This document shows, in pieces, positions 16,320 to 24,801 of a stretch of DNA of 64,000 nucleotides. Below the pieces are notes generated by a model that was not told the origin of the DNA, made no database searches, and saw nothing but the letters and a program-made list of their open reading frames with translations. The stretch is taken from the NCBI RefSeq assembly GCF_045291395.1, contig NZ_CP152342.1, forward strand, positions 3,844,001 through 3,908,000, given 5' to 3'. How positions within the stretch are numbered: position 1 is the stretch's first letter; every line of letters begins with the position of its first letter. Made by a program: the position numbers and the translations under genes. This DNA is from MR-S7 sp000400995 (GTDB lineage: Bacteria; Pseudomonadota; Gammaproteobacteria; Burkholderiales; Burkholderiaceae_C).

Positions 16320-18123
16320 AGCGCGTCATCACATAGGCGCCGGGCGCGTCGCACACGGCATGCTCGGCGCGCATGGCCGGCGGCTTGGCGGGCGCGCCCG
16401 AGCGCTCGGCGATCCAGGCGTGCATGGCCTCCCACCACGAGCCCTGCACCACGGGAGCCTGGGCCTTCCAGTCGTCGGGGTCGATCCAGCCGGTGTTGTC
16501 CTCCACGCTGGCGATCTGGTAGCTGCGGCGCGGGCGGCCGGGCTCGCTGACGATGCCCGCGTTGTGCCCGCCCTCGGCCAGCACGAAGGTCACGTGCGTG
16601 TCGGTCTGCAGGTGGATCTTGTAGACCGACTTCCACGGCGAGACGTGGTCGCGCGTGGTGGCCACCACCATCATCGGCGCGTCGATGTCCATCAGCGCCA
16701 CGGTGGCCCCGGCGAAGCGGTACTGGCCCGAGGCCAGCGCGTTGTTGAGGAACAGCGCGTTGAGGTATTCCGAGTGCATGCGCGCGGGCAGGCGCGTGGT
16801 GTCGGCGTTCCAGCTCATGAGGTCGAAGCTGGCGTCGTCCTCGCCCATCAGGTAGCGGCGCGTGTTGCGGCCCCACAGCAGGCCGCGCGAGGCCAGGTAG
16901 ACGAACGAGCCGCCCATCTGCTTGCCCGAGAGGTAGCCCTTGTCGTTCATGTTCTGGCGCAGCGTGGCGAGCTGGTCCTCGTCGATGAACACGCCCAGCT
17001 CACCGGGCTCGGTGAAGTCGGTCTGCGCGGCCAGCAGGATGACGGAGGCCAGCTGGGGCAGGTCCGCCGGGATCAGCGCCTGCTCCTTGGCCGTGCGCTC
17101 GCCCTTCTTGCGCGCCAGGCGCCCCATGGCCGCCGCGGCGATGGCCAGGAACGTGCCGCCCAGGCAGTAGCCCACGGTGTGCAGGCGCTCGGCGCCGGTG
17201 CGCGATCTGGCGGCGGCCATGGCGGCGAGCACGCCGGCGCTCAGGTAGTCCTGCATCTTCAGGTCGCGGTCCGATGCGTCGGGGTTGCGCCAGGAGATGA
17301 TGAACACCGTATGGCCCTTGTCCACCAGGTACTTGACCATGGAGTTGTGCGGCGACAGGTCCAGGATGTAGTACTTCATGATGCACGAGGGCACGATGAG
17401 CACCGGCTCCGGCAGCACCTTGGCGGTGGTCGGGCTGTACTGGATCAGCTCGATCAGGTGATTGCGCAGCACCACCTTGCCGGGCGTGACGGCCACGTCC
17501 TTGCCCACGGCGTATTCCAGCGGTTCGAGCTGCTCGGCGGGCGTGTCGGCGCGGGCATTCATCTGCTCGCGCAGGTCCTGCAGGAAGAACTCCATGCCCT
17601 CGCGCAGCGTGCGGCCCTGGCTGGCCTGCGCCGAGCGCAGCACTTCGGGGTTGGTGAAGGCCCAGTTGGACGGCGAGAGCGCGTCCAGTGCCTGGCCCGT
17701 GAAGAAGTTCACCATGTGCTGGTGGTGGCGCTGCACGCCCCCGCCCTGCTGCGCCACGTCGCGCCACCAGGCGTCCACGGCCTTGTAGCCCTCCTTGAAG
17801 GCGCTGAAGGGCCACTCGCGCCAGGCGGAATCGGCAAAGCGCCCGTCTTTGTCGGGCGCGGCTTCGCCGGCGCCGCCGGCGGCGTTCTGCCAGGCCTGCA
17901 GCGACAGTTCCAGCGCGCGCTGGGCCAGCACGGCCTGGCGGCCGGGCGAGGCCATCAGATGCAGCGCCCAGTCGGCGTGCGCCAGCGCCAGCGCGATGGG
18001 CGACAGCCCGCTATAAGGACGCGACATCTGCGCATGCACCGACGCATCGAGCGCGCGGGCGGCTCTGCGCTGCAGCTCGCGGGGATGTTCGGACTCGGGC
18101 GAGGTCTCCACGACCATGGGCAC
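16309..18123 (-). CDS. phaC: Class I poly(3-hydroxyalkanoate) synthase
   Basis: The 604-residue enzyme polymerises 3-hydroxyacyl-CoA into PHA at the granule surface. The catalytic triad is visible: Cys320 in the lipase-like box GYCLGG, Asp492 in TTRDHVSPW and His520 in EGGHNAGI. The N-terminal domain (about 1-200) is typical of class I synthases. AGGAG precedes the ATG with good spacing. It is the first gene of a leftward operon (phaC, unknown, fabI, phosphotransacetylase, ackA). The upstream region holds a GTTGAC/GTCAAC dyad and the 268-bp palindromic element. No phaA, phaB or phasin gene is in the window. Confidence 0.95.
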   Translation of the reverse strand: MPMVVETSPESEHPRELQRRAARALDASVHAQMSRPYSGLSPIALALAHADWALHLMASPGRQAVLAQRALELSLQAWQNAAGGAGEAAPDKDGRFADSAWREWPFSAFKEGYKAVDAWWRDVAQQGGGVQRHHQHMVNFFTGQALDALSPSNWAFTNPEVLRSAQASQGRTLREGMEFFLQDLREQMNARADTPAEQLEPLEYAVGKDVAVTPGKVVLRNHLIELIQYSPTTAKVLPEPVLIVPSCIMKYYILDLSPHNSMVKYLVDKGHTVFIISWRNPDASDRDLKMQDYLSAGVLAAMAAARSRTGAERLHTVGYCLGGTFLAIAAAAMGRLARKKGERTAKEQALIPADLPQLASVILLAAQTDFTEPGELGVFIDEDQLATLRQNMNDKGYLSGKQMGGSFVYLASRGLLWGRNTRRYLMGEDDASFDLMSWNADTTRLPARMHSEYLNALFLNNALASGQYRFAGATVALMDIDAPMMVVATTRDHVSPWKSVYKIHLQTDTHVTFVLAEGGHNAGIVSEPGRPRRSYQIASVEDNTGWIDPDDWKAQAPVVQGSWWEAMHAWIAERSGAPAKPPAMRAEHAVCDAPGAYVMTRYAD

Positions 18124-18179
18124 TCCTGACGTAACAAGTACAACAATCGGTAATTCTGCTGATACCCGTCAAGCTGACA

Positions 18180-18195
18180 GTTGACGGAAGTCAAC
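18180..18195. promoter_or_regulatory. Dyad GTTGAC-N4-GTCAAC upstream of phaC
   Basis: A perfect 6-bp inverted repeat about 57 bp upstream of the phaC start codon. On the phaC strand it also carries a TTGAC element that could be a -35 box. It is a candidate operator; the binding protein is unknown. Confidence 0.35.
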
Positions 18196-18309
18196 GAATA
18201 CGCGTCTTGCCCCCGCCGCCGCCCCGGCAGGCCTGCCGCGCGGGCGGTGCCCGCTCCACAATCGCGCAGCCGGCCCGCCCGTGGCCCCTGTGCGCAGAGA
18301 TAAGAGCTC

Positions 18310-18577
18310 AGAGCCTGTTCACGATCTTTTCATGGTGCCCGCAAGGCAGCAAACAGCCGCAATCAAGGCGCGCGCCGCAGGCCATGCTGGTGGCCTGGAC
18401 AAGGCGCGCAACGCGGAGTGCGGCTGTTTGCTGCCTTGCCCGAAGGGTTGCCCCGCAAAGGCGGCGTCTGCGGCGTTGCAAATCCTCGCCGGGCCATCAG
18501 CCCGGCTGCGGTTTGCGCCTTGCAGCCACCGCCTTTGCGGGGCAACGGGCACCATGAAAAGATCGCGAACAGGCTCT
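18310..18577. repeat. 268-bp nested palindromic (cloverleaf) element, MITE-like
   Basis: The outer inverted repeats are 31 bp (18310-18340 and 18547-18577) with one mismatch; the ends are AGAGCCTGTTC and GAACAGGCTCT. Directly inside are two further perfect stems. One is 20 bp, 18341-18360 with 18420-18439 (GCAAGGCAGCAAACAGCCGC and its complement), whose loop contains a smaller CAGGCCA/TGGCCTG hairpin. The other is 18 bp, 18447-18464 with 18529-18546 (GTTGCCCCGCAAAGGCGG). The arms abut, giving a three-stem cloverleaf. There is no coding capacity and no clear target-site duplication. It occupies half of the 533-bp gene-free gap between divergent phaC and the acetyltransferase gene. Confidence 0.85.
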
Positions 18578-18623
18578 AAAAGGCCTCCAGCCCTTATCCA
18601 GCAAGCGCAAGCAGCTATCAAAT
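18578..18623 (-). repeat. Dispersed palindromic repeat A, copy 4
   Basis: AAAAGGCCTCCAGCCCTTAT, then CCAGCAAGCGCAAGCAGCTATC. It abuts the right end of the 268-bp element and lies 34 bp upstream of the acetyltransferase gene. It is the only copy of this family between divergent gene starts. Confidence 0.75.
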
Positions 18624-18656
18624 CCGCCAGAACTCCCTTCTTCCCGTAGCCCTCCC

Positions 18657-21371
18657 ATGCTGGACAAGCACTACCTCGCCCCCTTGTTCTCCCCCGGTTC
18701 GGTCGCCGTTCTGGCGGGCCGGCCGGACGACCCCGAGCTGACGCCGCAGGCCCAGGCCCTGCATGCCGCGCTGCGCGCGCAACGCTACGCGGGCACGCTC
18801 ACGTTCCTGGACATCCGGGGCAGCAGCGGCACCCTGCACGACCTGGCGCAGAGCCGCGCCGACCTGGCCGTGATCGCCCTGCCGCCGCAGGACCTGGCCG
18901 CCGCGCTGGAGCTGGCGGGCCGCATGCACTGCCGCGCAGCGCTGGTGCTGGGCAACGGCGTGGGCGCGCCGCATGCCGCACAGCTGCACAAGATCGCGCG
19001 GCGCGAGGGCGTGCACCTGCTGGGCCCCAATTCGCTCGGCATCCAGCGCCCCGCGCTGCACCTGAACGCCAGCGCCGCCGGGCCGCTGGCGCAGGACGGG
19101 CCGCTGGCGCTGGTCTGCCAGTCCGGCGCGCTCACCGCGGCGGTGCTCGACTGGGCGGGCAGCAACGACGTGGGCTTTTCCAGCGTGATCTCCCTCGGCC
19201 CGCACCCCGGCGTGGGGCTGGCCGATGCGCTGGACTTCCTGGCCCACGACCCGCACACGCAAAGCATCGCCGTCTGCATGGAGGGCATCCAGGACGCGCG
19301 CCGCTTCATGAGCGCGCTGCGCTCGGCCGCCTTCGCCAAGCCGGTCATCGTGCTCAAGGCCGGCCGCAGGAGCGCGGGCAGCGCGGCGGCGCAGACGCAC
19401 AGCGGCGCCATCGTGGGCAGCGACGACGTCTTCGACGCCGCCCTGCGCCGCGCGGGCGCCGTGCGCGTGCGCTCGTTCGTGGAGCTGTTCTCGGCCGCCA
19501 AGTGCCTGGCCTCGCGCCACCGCCCCGTAGGCAGCCGCCTGGCCGTGGTCACCAACGGCGGCGGCCCCGGCGTGCTGGCGGCCGACTGGATGGAGGAGAT
19601 CGGCCTGTCGCTGGGCCGACTGCCCGAGGCCGCCCGCATCCGCCTGGCCCCGCACCTGCCCGCCCAGGCCACGCTGGACGACCTGGTGGACCTGACCGAG
19701 GACGCCACCCCCGCGCACTACCGCGCCGCGCTGGACGCCTCGCTGGCCGAGCCCGCGATCGACGGCGTGCTGGCCCTGTTCTCGCCCAAGGCCGGGCAGG
19801 ACGGCGCGGGCATTGCCCAGGCCCTGGCCGGCGCCCGCCAGCACGCTGCCAAGCCCCTGCTGTCGTGCTGGATGGGCGACAGCGCCGTGCTGCCCGCGCG
19901 CGCGGTGCTGCGCGCGGCGCACATCCCCACCTTCCGCACGCCCGAGGCGGCCGTAGGCGCGTTCGGCAGCATCGCCGCCTATCACCGCAACCAGCAGCTG
20001 CTGCAGCAGACCCCACCGCCGCTCGCCGCCGCGCTGGCCCCGCCCGACATCGAGGGCGCGCGCCTGGTGATCGAAGGCGTGCTGGCCGAGCGCCGCACCG
20101 TGCTCACCGAGATGGAGTCCAAGGCGCTGCTGGCCGCCTTCCACATCCCCGTGACGCGCACGCTGCTGGCGCGCAGCAGCCACGAGGCGGTGATGATCGC
20201 CGCGCAGCTCGGCTTTCCCGTGGCGCTCAAGATCGACTCGCCCGACATCGCCCACAAGTCCGACGTGGGCGGCGTGGCCCTGCACCTGCAGAGCGCCGCC
20301 GCCGTGCGCGACGCCTACGAGGCCATGGCGCAGCGCGTGGCGCATGCCGCACCCGGCGCGCGCATCCAGGGCGTGACGGTGCAGCCCATGGCGGCCGCGC
20401 CGGGGCGCGAGGTCTGCATCGGCCTGGTGGCGGACGACCCGTTCGGCCCCGTCATCACCTTCGGCGCGGGCGGCACCATGGTCGAGCTGCTCGAGGACCA
20501 GGCCATGGAGCTGCCGCCGCTCAACACCTTCCTCGCGCAGCGCCTGGTCCAGCGCTCGCGCGTGGCGCGCCTGCTCGGCGCCTGGCGCGGCGCGCCGCCC
20601 GCCGACCGGCAGGCGCTGGAGCAGGTGCTGCTGCGCGTGTCCGAGATGGCCTGCGCGCTGCCGCAGCTGCGCGAGATGGACATCAACCCGCTGATCGTCG
20701 ATGCGCACGGCGCCGTGGCGGTGGACGCGCGCATCGCGCTGGGCGAGGCGGCCCATGGCCCCGCTGCGGGACACGCGCGCCATGGCCCCTATGCCCACCT
20801 GCCCATCCTGCCCTACCCCGCGCGCTACGAGCAGACCTGGCCGCTGCGCTGCCAGACGGGCGGCAGCGGCGAATACCTCGTGCGGCCCATCCGCCCCGAC
20901 GACGCGCCGCTGATCCAGCGCCTGGTGCGCGAGCTGTCGCCCGAGAGCCGCTACTTGCGCTTCGCCTCGCGCATCACCGAGCTGCCGCCCGCCATGCTGG
21001 CGCGCTTCACGCTCATCGACTACGACCGCGACATGGCCCTGGTGGCCGTGCACCGCGAGCGCACGCTGGACGCGCAAGGTGTGGAGCACTGCGCCGAGCG
21101 CATCGTGGGCGTGTCGCGCTACGTCATCAACCCCGACCCGTCGAGCTGCGAATTCGCGCTGCTGGTGGCCGACGATTTCGCCGGCCAGGGCCTGGGCTCG
21201 CGGCTGATGCACAGCCTCATGGACGTGTCGCGCGAGCAGGGCCTGGCCGAGATCCAGGGCCTGGTGCTGGCGGAGAACACCCGCATGCTCCAGCTCATGC
21301 GCCGCCTGGGCTTCGAGGTGCGCGCCTACCCCGAGGAGCCCGAGTTCCGGCTGGTGACGCACGCGCTCTAG
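18657..21371 (+). CDS. Pat/PatZ-type NDP-forming acyl-CoA synthetase with C-terminal GNAT acetyltransferase
   Basis: The 904-residue product has the order of Pat/PatZ (YfiQ) protein lysine acetyltransferases. It starts with a CoA-binding domain (about 1-130), then succinyl-CoA-ligase-like domains (about 140-460) with His248 in the THSGAIVGS motif. An ATP-grasp domain follows (about 485-700: FPVALKIDSPDIAHKSDVGG, REMDINPLIVD) and a GNAT domain (about 740-895: RPIRPDDAPLIQRL, FAGQGLGSRLM acetyl-CoA loop). Pat-type enzymes acetylate and inactivate acyl-CoA synthetases such as Acs. The location beside phaC, acetate kinase and phosphotransacetylase fits control of acetyl-CoA use. It is convergent with the hemerythrin gene. 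Confidence 0.9.
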   Translation: MLDKHYLAPLFSPGSVAVLAGRPDDPELTPQAQALHAALRAQRYAGTLTFLDIRGSSGTLHDLAQSRADLAVIALPPQDLAAALELAGRMHCRAALVLGNGVGAPHAAQLHKIARREGVHLLGPNSLGIQRPALHLNASAAGPLAQDGPLALVCQSGALTAAVLDWAGSNDVGFSSVISLGPHPGVGLADALDFLAHDPHTQSIAVCMEGIQDARRFMSALRSAAFAKPVIVLKAGRRSAGSAAAQTHSGAIVGSDDVFDAALRRAGAVRVRSFVELFSAAKCLASRHRPVGSRLAVVTNGGGPGVLAADWMEEIGLSLGRLPEAARIRLAPHLPAQATLDDLVDLTEDATPAHYRAALDASLAEPAIDGVLALFSPKAGQDGAGIAQALAGARQHAAKPLLSCWMGDSAVLPARAVLRAAHIPTFRTPEAAVGAFGSIAAYHRNQQLLQQTPPPLAAALAPPDIEGARLVIEGVLAERRTVLTEMESKALLAAFHIPVTRTLLARSSHEAVMIAAQLGFPVALKIDSPDIAHKSDVGGVALHLQSAAAVRDAYEAMAQRVAHAAPGARIQGVTVQPMAAAPGREVCIGLVADDPFGPVITFGAGGTMVELLEDQAMELPPLNTFLAQRLVQRSRVARLLGAWRGAPPADRQALEQVLLRVSEMACALPQLREMDINPLIVDAHGAVAVDARIALGEAAHGPAAGHARHGPYAHLPILPYPARYEQTWPLRCQTGGSGEYLVRPIRPDDAPLIQRLVRELSPESRYLRFASRITELPPAMLARFTLIDYDRDMALVAVHRERTLDAQGVEHCAERIVGVSRYVINPDPSSCEFALLVADDFAGQGLGSRLMHSLMDVSREQGLAEIQGLVLAENTRMLQLMRRLGFEVRAYPEEPEFRLVTHAL

Positions 21372-21379
21372 GATCAGAG

Positions 21380-21436
21380 GGTTTTCGGCCTCCAGCGCTT
21401 ACCCAGAAAGCGCAGGCAGCTATTTTTTCAGGAGCA
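21380..21436 (-). repeat. Dispersed palindromic repeat A, copy 5
   Basis: TTTTCGGCCTCCAGCGCTTA, then CCCAGAAAGCGCAGGCAGCT and ATTTTTTCAGGAGC. It lies between convergent stops and includes the TGA stop of the hemerythrin gene at 21428-21430. Confidence 0.8.
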
Positions 21437-22150
21437 TTCCAGCGCCAGCGTGCGGGCCAGCTTGTCCCACTCGCTGCCCGACAGGTGCAGCCGCACCATG
21501 TCCAGCATCGCCTGGAACGCCTCGCGCGGCGCGTGCTGGCGCATGTCGCACAGCACCAGGGCGCGCTCGGCGGGTGTCAGGTAGGGCAGCATCCAGCGCA
21601 TGGTCACCATGGCTTCGGCCGGCGGGAGGGAGGCGACGATGGCGCCCTCCACCTCGGCCAGCTGCGCATCGGTGCAGTGGGCCCAGAGCACGGCGTTGTG
21701 CTCCGTCTCCTCCTGGTGCATGTGCTCGAAGTTGTGCGCCACGAACAGCGCCAGCTGCCGGTACAGCGCATGCGCCACGCGCGCACGACGCTCGCGCGGG
21801 CAGGCCATGAGCTGCGCCGCCCCCGAGGCCAGGGCGGCGATGGCCTGCTCGTGGCCCTCGTGCTCGTGCTCCACGGCGGCGCTGCTGCCGGGCGCGCGCA
21901 CCTCCATGGCCGGGTGCACGAAGGCATTCTCGTGGTGCAGGTGCGAGCGGCAGAAGTCCAGCAGTTCCAGCACGCGCGCGCAGGCTTGCGACAGTTCCAG
22001 GTCGTCGCCCACGTCCGCGCGGCCCAGGCCCATGAGCGTGTCGGCCATGAAGGCGCGCAGCGCCTTGTGGATGAAGGCATAGATGTCCAGGCGCGGGGCG
22101 GCGGCTTCGGCCTGGGCCAGGGCGGTGATTTCGCGGGGGTTGAATTGCAT
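21428..22150 (-). CDS. Hemerythrin-like HHE domain protein
   Basis: The 240-residue soluble protein is rich in His and acidic residues arranged in helices as in hemerythrin-like cation-binding domains: HLHHENAFVHP (about 70-80), EHEHEGHEQAI (about 94-104) and HNFEHMHQEETEHN (about 139-152). These could form a di-iron site for oxygen or NO sensing, or iron storage. AAGGAA precedes the ATG at 22150. It is a single-gene unit between the convergent acetyltransferase gene and the GMC gene. The stop is supplied by a dispersed repeat. Confidence 0.85.
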   Translation of the reverse strand: MQFNPREITALAQAEAAAPRLDIYAFIHKALRAFMADTLMGLGRADVGDDLELSQACARVLELLDFCRSHLHHENAFVHPAMEVRAPGSSAAVEHEHEGHEQAIAALASGAAQLMACPRERRARVAHALYRQLALFVAHNFEHMHQEETEHNAVLWAHCTDAQLAEVEGAIVASLPPAEAMVTMRWMLPYLTPAERALVLCDMRQHAPREAFQAMLDMVRLHLSGSEWDKLARTLALECS

Positions 22151-22269
22151 GGTCGGGTTCCTTGGGAATCAAGTGCCGCGAAGTCTAGGAACGCCGGAGC
22201 GCGCGCGCTGCTAAAAACTGCTTAAACGGGCCTCAAAGATTGCTCCAACGGACGCATTCGTGAAATACC

Positions 22270-23865
22270 TCACGCCCCCTGGCGCACCCACTCGGCCGCG
22301 CGCTCGGCGATCATGACCGTCGGCGCGTTGGTGTTGCCGCTGACGATGCGCGGCATGACGGACGCGTCCACCACCCGCAGCCCCTGCATGCCGTGCACGC
22401 GCAGCCGCGCATCCACCACGTCCGTCGCGCCCGGCCCCATGCGGCACGAGCCCACCGGGTGGTAGACGGTGTCGGCATGGCCGCGCACGAAGCGCTCCAG
22501 CTGCGCGTCGTCCTGCGCCTGGGCCGAGACGAGCAGCTCGCGCGCGCCATGCCGGGCCAGCGCGGGCTGGGCCAGGATCTGGCGCATGAGGCGCACGCCG
22601 CGCACCAGGCGCCGCAGGTCGTCGGGGTCGCTGAGGAAGGCCGGGTCCACCAGCGGTGCAGCGTCCGGGTCGGCGCTGGCGAGCTGCACACTGCCCCGGC
22701 TGCGCGGGCGCAGCACGCACACGTGGCACGAATAGCCGTGGCCCCAGCGCGCGGTGCGGCCGTGGTTGACGAGCTTGCCGGTGACGAAGTGCAGCTGCAG
22801 GTCGGGCACGTCCTCGTCGGGACTGCTCCTGAGGAAGCCGCCGGCCTCGGCGAAGTTGGTGGTGAGCATGCCGGTGCGGTGCGCGCGCCATTCGCGGATG
22901 CCGCGCAGCAGGCGCCACGCGCCGGGCAGCGACAGGCCGAACAGGTCGGCCAGGCGCGGCGCGTCCATCACCAGCACCACGTCGGGGTGGTCGTGCAGGT
23001 GCTCGCCCACGCCCGGCAGGTCGTGCACCACGGCGATGCCGTGGCGCTGCAGTTGCGCGCCGGGCCCGATGCCCGAGAGCAGCAGCAGTTGGGGCGACAG
23101 CAGGGCACCGGCCGACAGCAGCACCTCGCGCGCGGCGCGCACCGTGTGCAGCTGCCCGCCCTGGCGGTACTCCACGCCCACGGCGCGCCGGCCCTCGCAG
23201 ACGATGCGCGTGGCGCGCGCGCCGGTCACCACGCGCAGGTTGGGGCGACCCAGGTGCGGCGTGAGGTAGGCCTTGGCCACACTGAAGCGCTCGCCCGCGC
23301 GGTGGGTGACCTGGTAGAGGCCCACGCCCTCCAGCTGCGCGCCGTTGAAGTCGCCGTTGCGCGCGTGGCCGGCCTGCACGCCGGCCTCCACGAAATCGCG
23401 GCTCACGCGGTGGGGCGACTGCAGGTCGGCCACGTTGAGCGGGCCGCCGGTGGCGTGCCAGGCATCGGCACCGCGCTCGTTGTGCTCGGCCCGCAGGAAG
23501 TACGGCAGCACGTCGCTCCACGCCCAGCCGGGGTTGCCGGCCTGCGCCCAGTGGTCGTAGTCGCTGGAATGGCCGCGCGCGTAGATCATGGCGTTGACCG
23601 AGCTGGAGCCGCCCAGCACCTTGCCGCGCGGCTGGTAGCCCCGCCGCCCATCCAGGCCCGCCTGCGGCGTGGTGGACAGACCCCAGTTGAGTGTGCCCGT
23701 GGCCGCCAGAGCGGCCAGGCCCGCGGGGCAGTGGATGAGCGCGCTGGCGTCAGGCGGCCCGGCCTCCAGCAGGCACACGCGCACGGCGGGGTCCTCCGTC
23801 AGCCGCCCGGCCAGCACGCAGCCGGCCGAACCGCCGCCGATCACGATGTAGTCGAAGTCCTCCAT
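22270..23865 (-). CDS. GMC-family FAD-dependent oxidoreductase (choline/alcohol dehydrogenase-like)
   Basis: The 531-residue flavoenzyme carries the N-terminal FAD-binding motif YIVIGGGSAGCVLAGRL (residues 6-22), the GMC signature around GGSSSVNAMIYARGH (residues 85-99) and a second signature with SAGALLSPQLLLLSGIG. The C-terminal catalytic region has YHPVGSCRMG with the active-site His, and NTNAPTVMIAERAAE. It oxidises primary or secondary alcohols; substrate is not readable from sequence. There is no signal peptide. An 81-bp gap separates it from the divergent hydroxyacyl-CoA dehydrogenase. Confidence 0.92.
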   Translation of the reverse strand: MEDFDYIVIGGGSAGCVLAGRLTEDPAVRVCLLEAGPPDASALIHCPAGLAALAATGTLNWGLSTTPQAGLDGRRGYQPRGKVLGGSSSVNAMIYARGHSSDYDHWAQAGNPGWAWSDVLPYFLRAEHNERGADAWHATGGPLNVADLQSPHRVSRDFVEAGVQAGHARNGDFNGAQLEGVGLYQVTHRAGERFSVAKAYLTPHLGRPNLRVVTGARATRIVCEGRRAVGVEYRQGGQLHTVRAAREVLLSAGALLSPQLLLLSGIGPGAQLQRHGIAVVHDLPGVGEHLHDHPDVVLVMDAPRLADLFGLSLPGAWRLLRGIREWRAHRTGMLTTNFAEAGGFLRSSPDEDVPDLQLHFVTGKLVNHGRTARWGHGYSCHVCVLRPRSRGSVQLASADPDAAPLVDPAFLSDPDDLRRLVRGVRLMRQILAQPALARHGARELLVSAQAQDDAQLERFVRGHADTVYHPVGSCRMGPGATDVVDARLRVHGMQGLRVVDASVMPRIVSGNTNAPTVMIAERAAEWVRQGA

Positions 23866-23946
23866 GCGTCCCCTCCTGCTTGTACGCCGATGGCGGCTAC
23901 CATCGCCGTGTTTTTCTTTTCACGTTCCATTGAAGGGGTTCTTTAT

Positions 23947-24795
23947 ATGACGATTTCGACCGTCGGCATCATCGGCGCAGGCACCATGGGCAACGGCATC
24001 GCACAGGCGTGCGCTGTCTCGGGCATCGACGTGGTGATGGTGGACATCTCCGACGCCGCCGTGCAAAAGGGCATCGCCACCGTGGCCGGCAGCCTGGACC
24101 GGCTGATCAAGAAGGAAAAGATCACCGCCACCGACAAGGACGCGGCGCTGGCGCGCATCAAGGGCTCGACGAGCTACGACGACCTGAAGGCCGCGCAGAT
24201 CGTGATCGAGGCCGCCACCGAGAACTACGAGCTCAAGCTCAAGATCCTCAAGCAGGTGGACGCCCTGGTGGCGCCCGAGGTCATCATCGCCTCCAACACC
24301 TCGTCGATCTCCATCACCAAGCTGGCCGCCGCGACCAGCCGCGCCGACAAGTTCATCGGCATGCACTTCTTCAACCCCGTGCCGATGATGGCGCTGGTGG
24401 AGATCATCCGCGGCCTGGCCACCAGCGACGCCACGCACGACGCGGTGAAGCAGCTTTCCGAGCGCCTGGGCAAGAGCCCCATCACCGTGAAGAACGCACC
24501 GGGCTTCGTGGTCAACCGCATCCTGGTGCCCATGATCAACGAGGCCTTCTTCGTGCTGGCCGAAGGCCTGGCCACGCCCGAGGACATCGACGCGGGCATG
24601 AAGCTCGGCTGCAACCAGCCCATTGGCCCGCTGGCGCTGGCCGACATGGTCGGCCTGGACGTGTGCCTGGCCGTGATGGACGTGTACCTCACCGAGTTCG
24701 GCGACAGCAAGTACCGCGCCTGCCCGCTGCTCAAGGAATACGTGGCCGCCGGCCGCCTGGGCCGCAAGACCGGGCACGGCGTGTACCAGTACTGA
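23947..24795 (+). CDS. 3-hydroxybutyryl-CoA dehydrogenase
   Basis: The 282-residue product has the NAD-binding loop GIIGAGTMGNGIAQA at 7-21, SNTSSISITKLA, and the catalytic His in GMHFFNPVPMMALVEI. The C-terminal dimerisation domain includes KNAPGFVVNRILVPMINEAF. It reduces or oxidises 3-hydroxyacyl-CoA with NAD(P). AAGGGG lies upstream of the ATG at 23947; upstream sequence in the same frame is antisense to the GMC gene and not part of the protein. It forms an operon with the HpcH aldolase six bases downstream. Confidence 0.94.
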   Translation: MTISTVGIIGAGTMGNGIAQACAVSGIDVVMVDISDAAVQKGIATVAGSLDRLIKKEKITATDKDAALARIKGSTSYDDLKAAQIVIEAATENYELKLKILKQVDALVAPEVIIASNTSSISITKLAAATSRADKFIGMHFFNPVPMMALVEIIRGLATSDATHDAVKQLSERLGKSPITVKNAPGFVVNRILVPMINEAFFVLAEGLATPEDIDAGMKLGCNQPIGPLALADMVGLDVCLAVMDVYLTEFGDSKYRACPLLKEYVAAGRLGRKTGHGVYQY

Positions 24796-24801
24796 CCGGC
24801 C

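Noticed and set aside
18310..18577. Reading the palindromic element as an insertion sequence
   Set aside because: It is only 268 bp, has no transposase frame and no visible target-site duplication; kept as a MITE-like palindrome instead.
18363..18621. Small open frames within the palindromic element
   Set aside because: They arise on both strands because the element is self-complementary; no start signal or protein-like composition.
18618..21362. Open frame of 914 codons on the minus strand opposite the Pat-type gene
   Set aside because: It is a codon-bias shadow: the plus-strand protein has clear domains throughout, while the antisense translation is low-complexity His/Arg/Gly-rich sequence without motifs.
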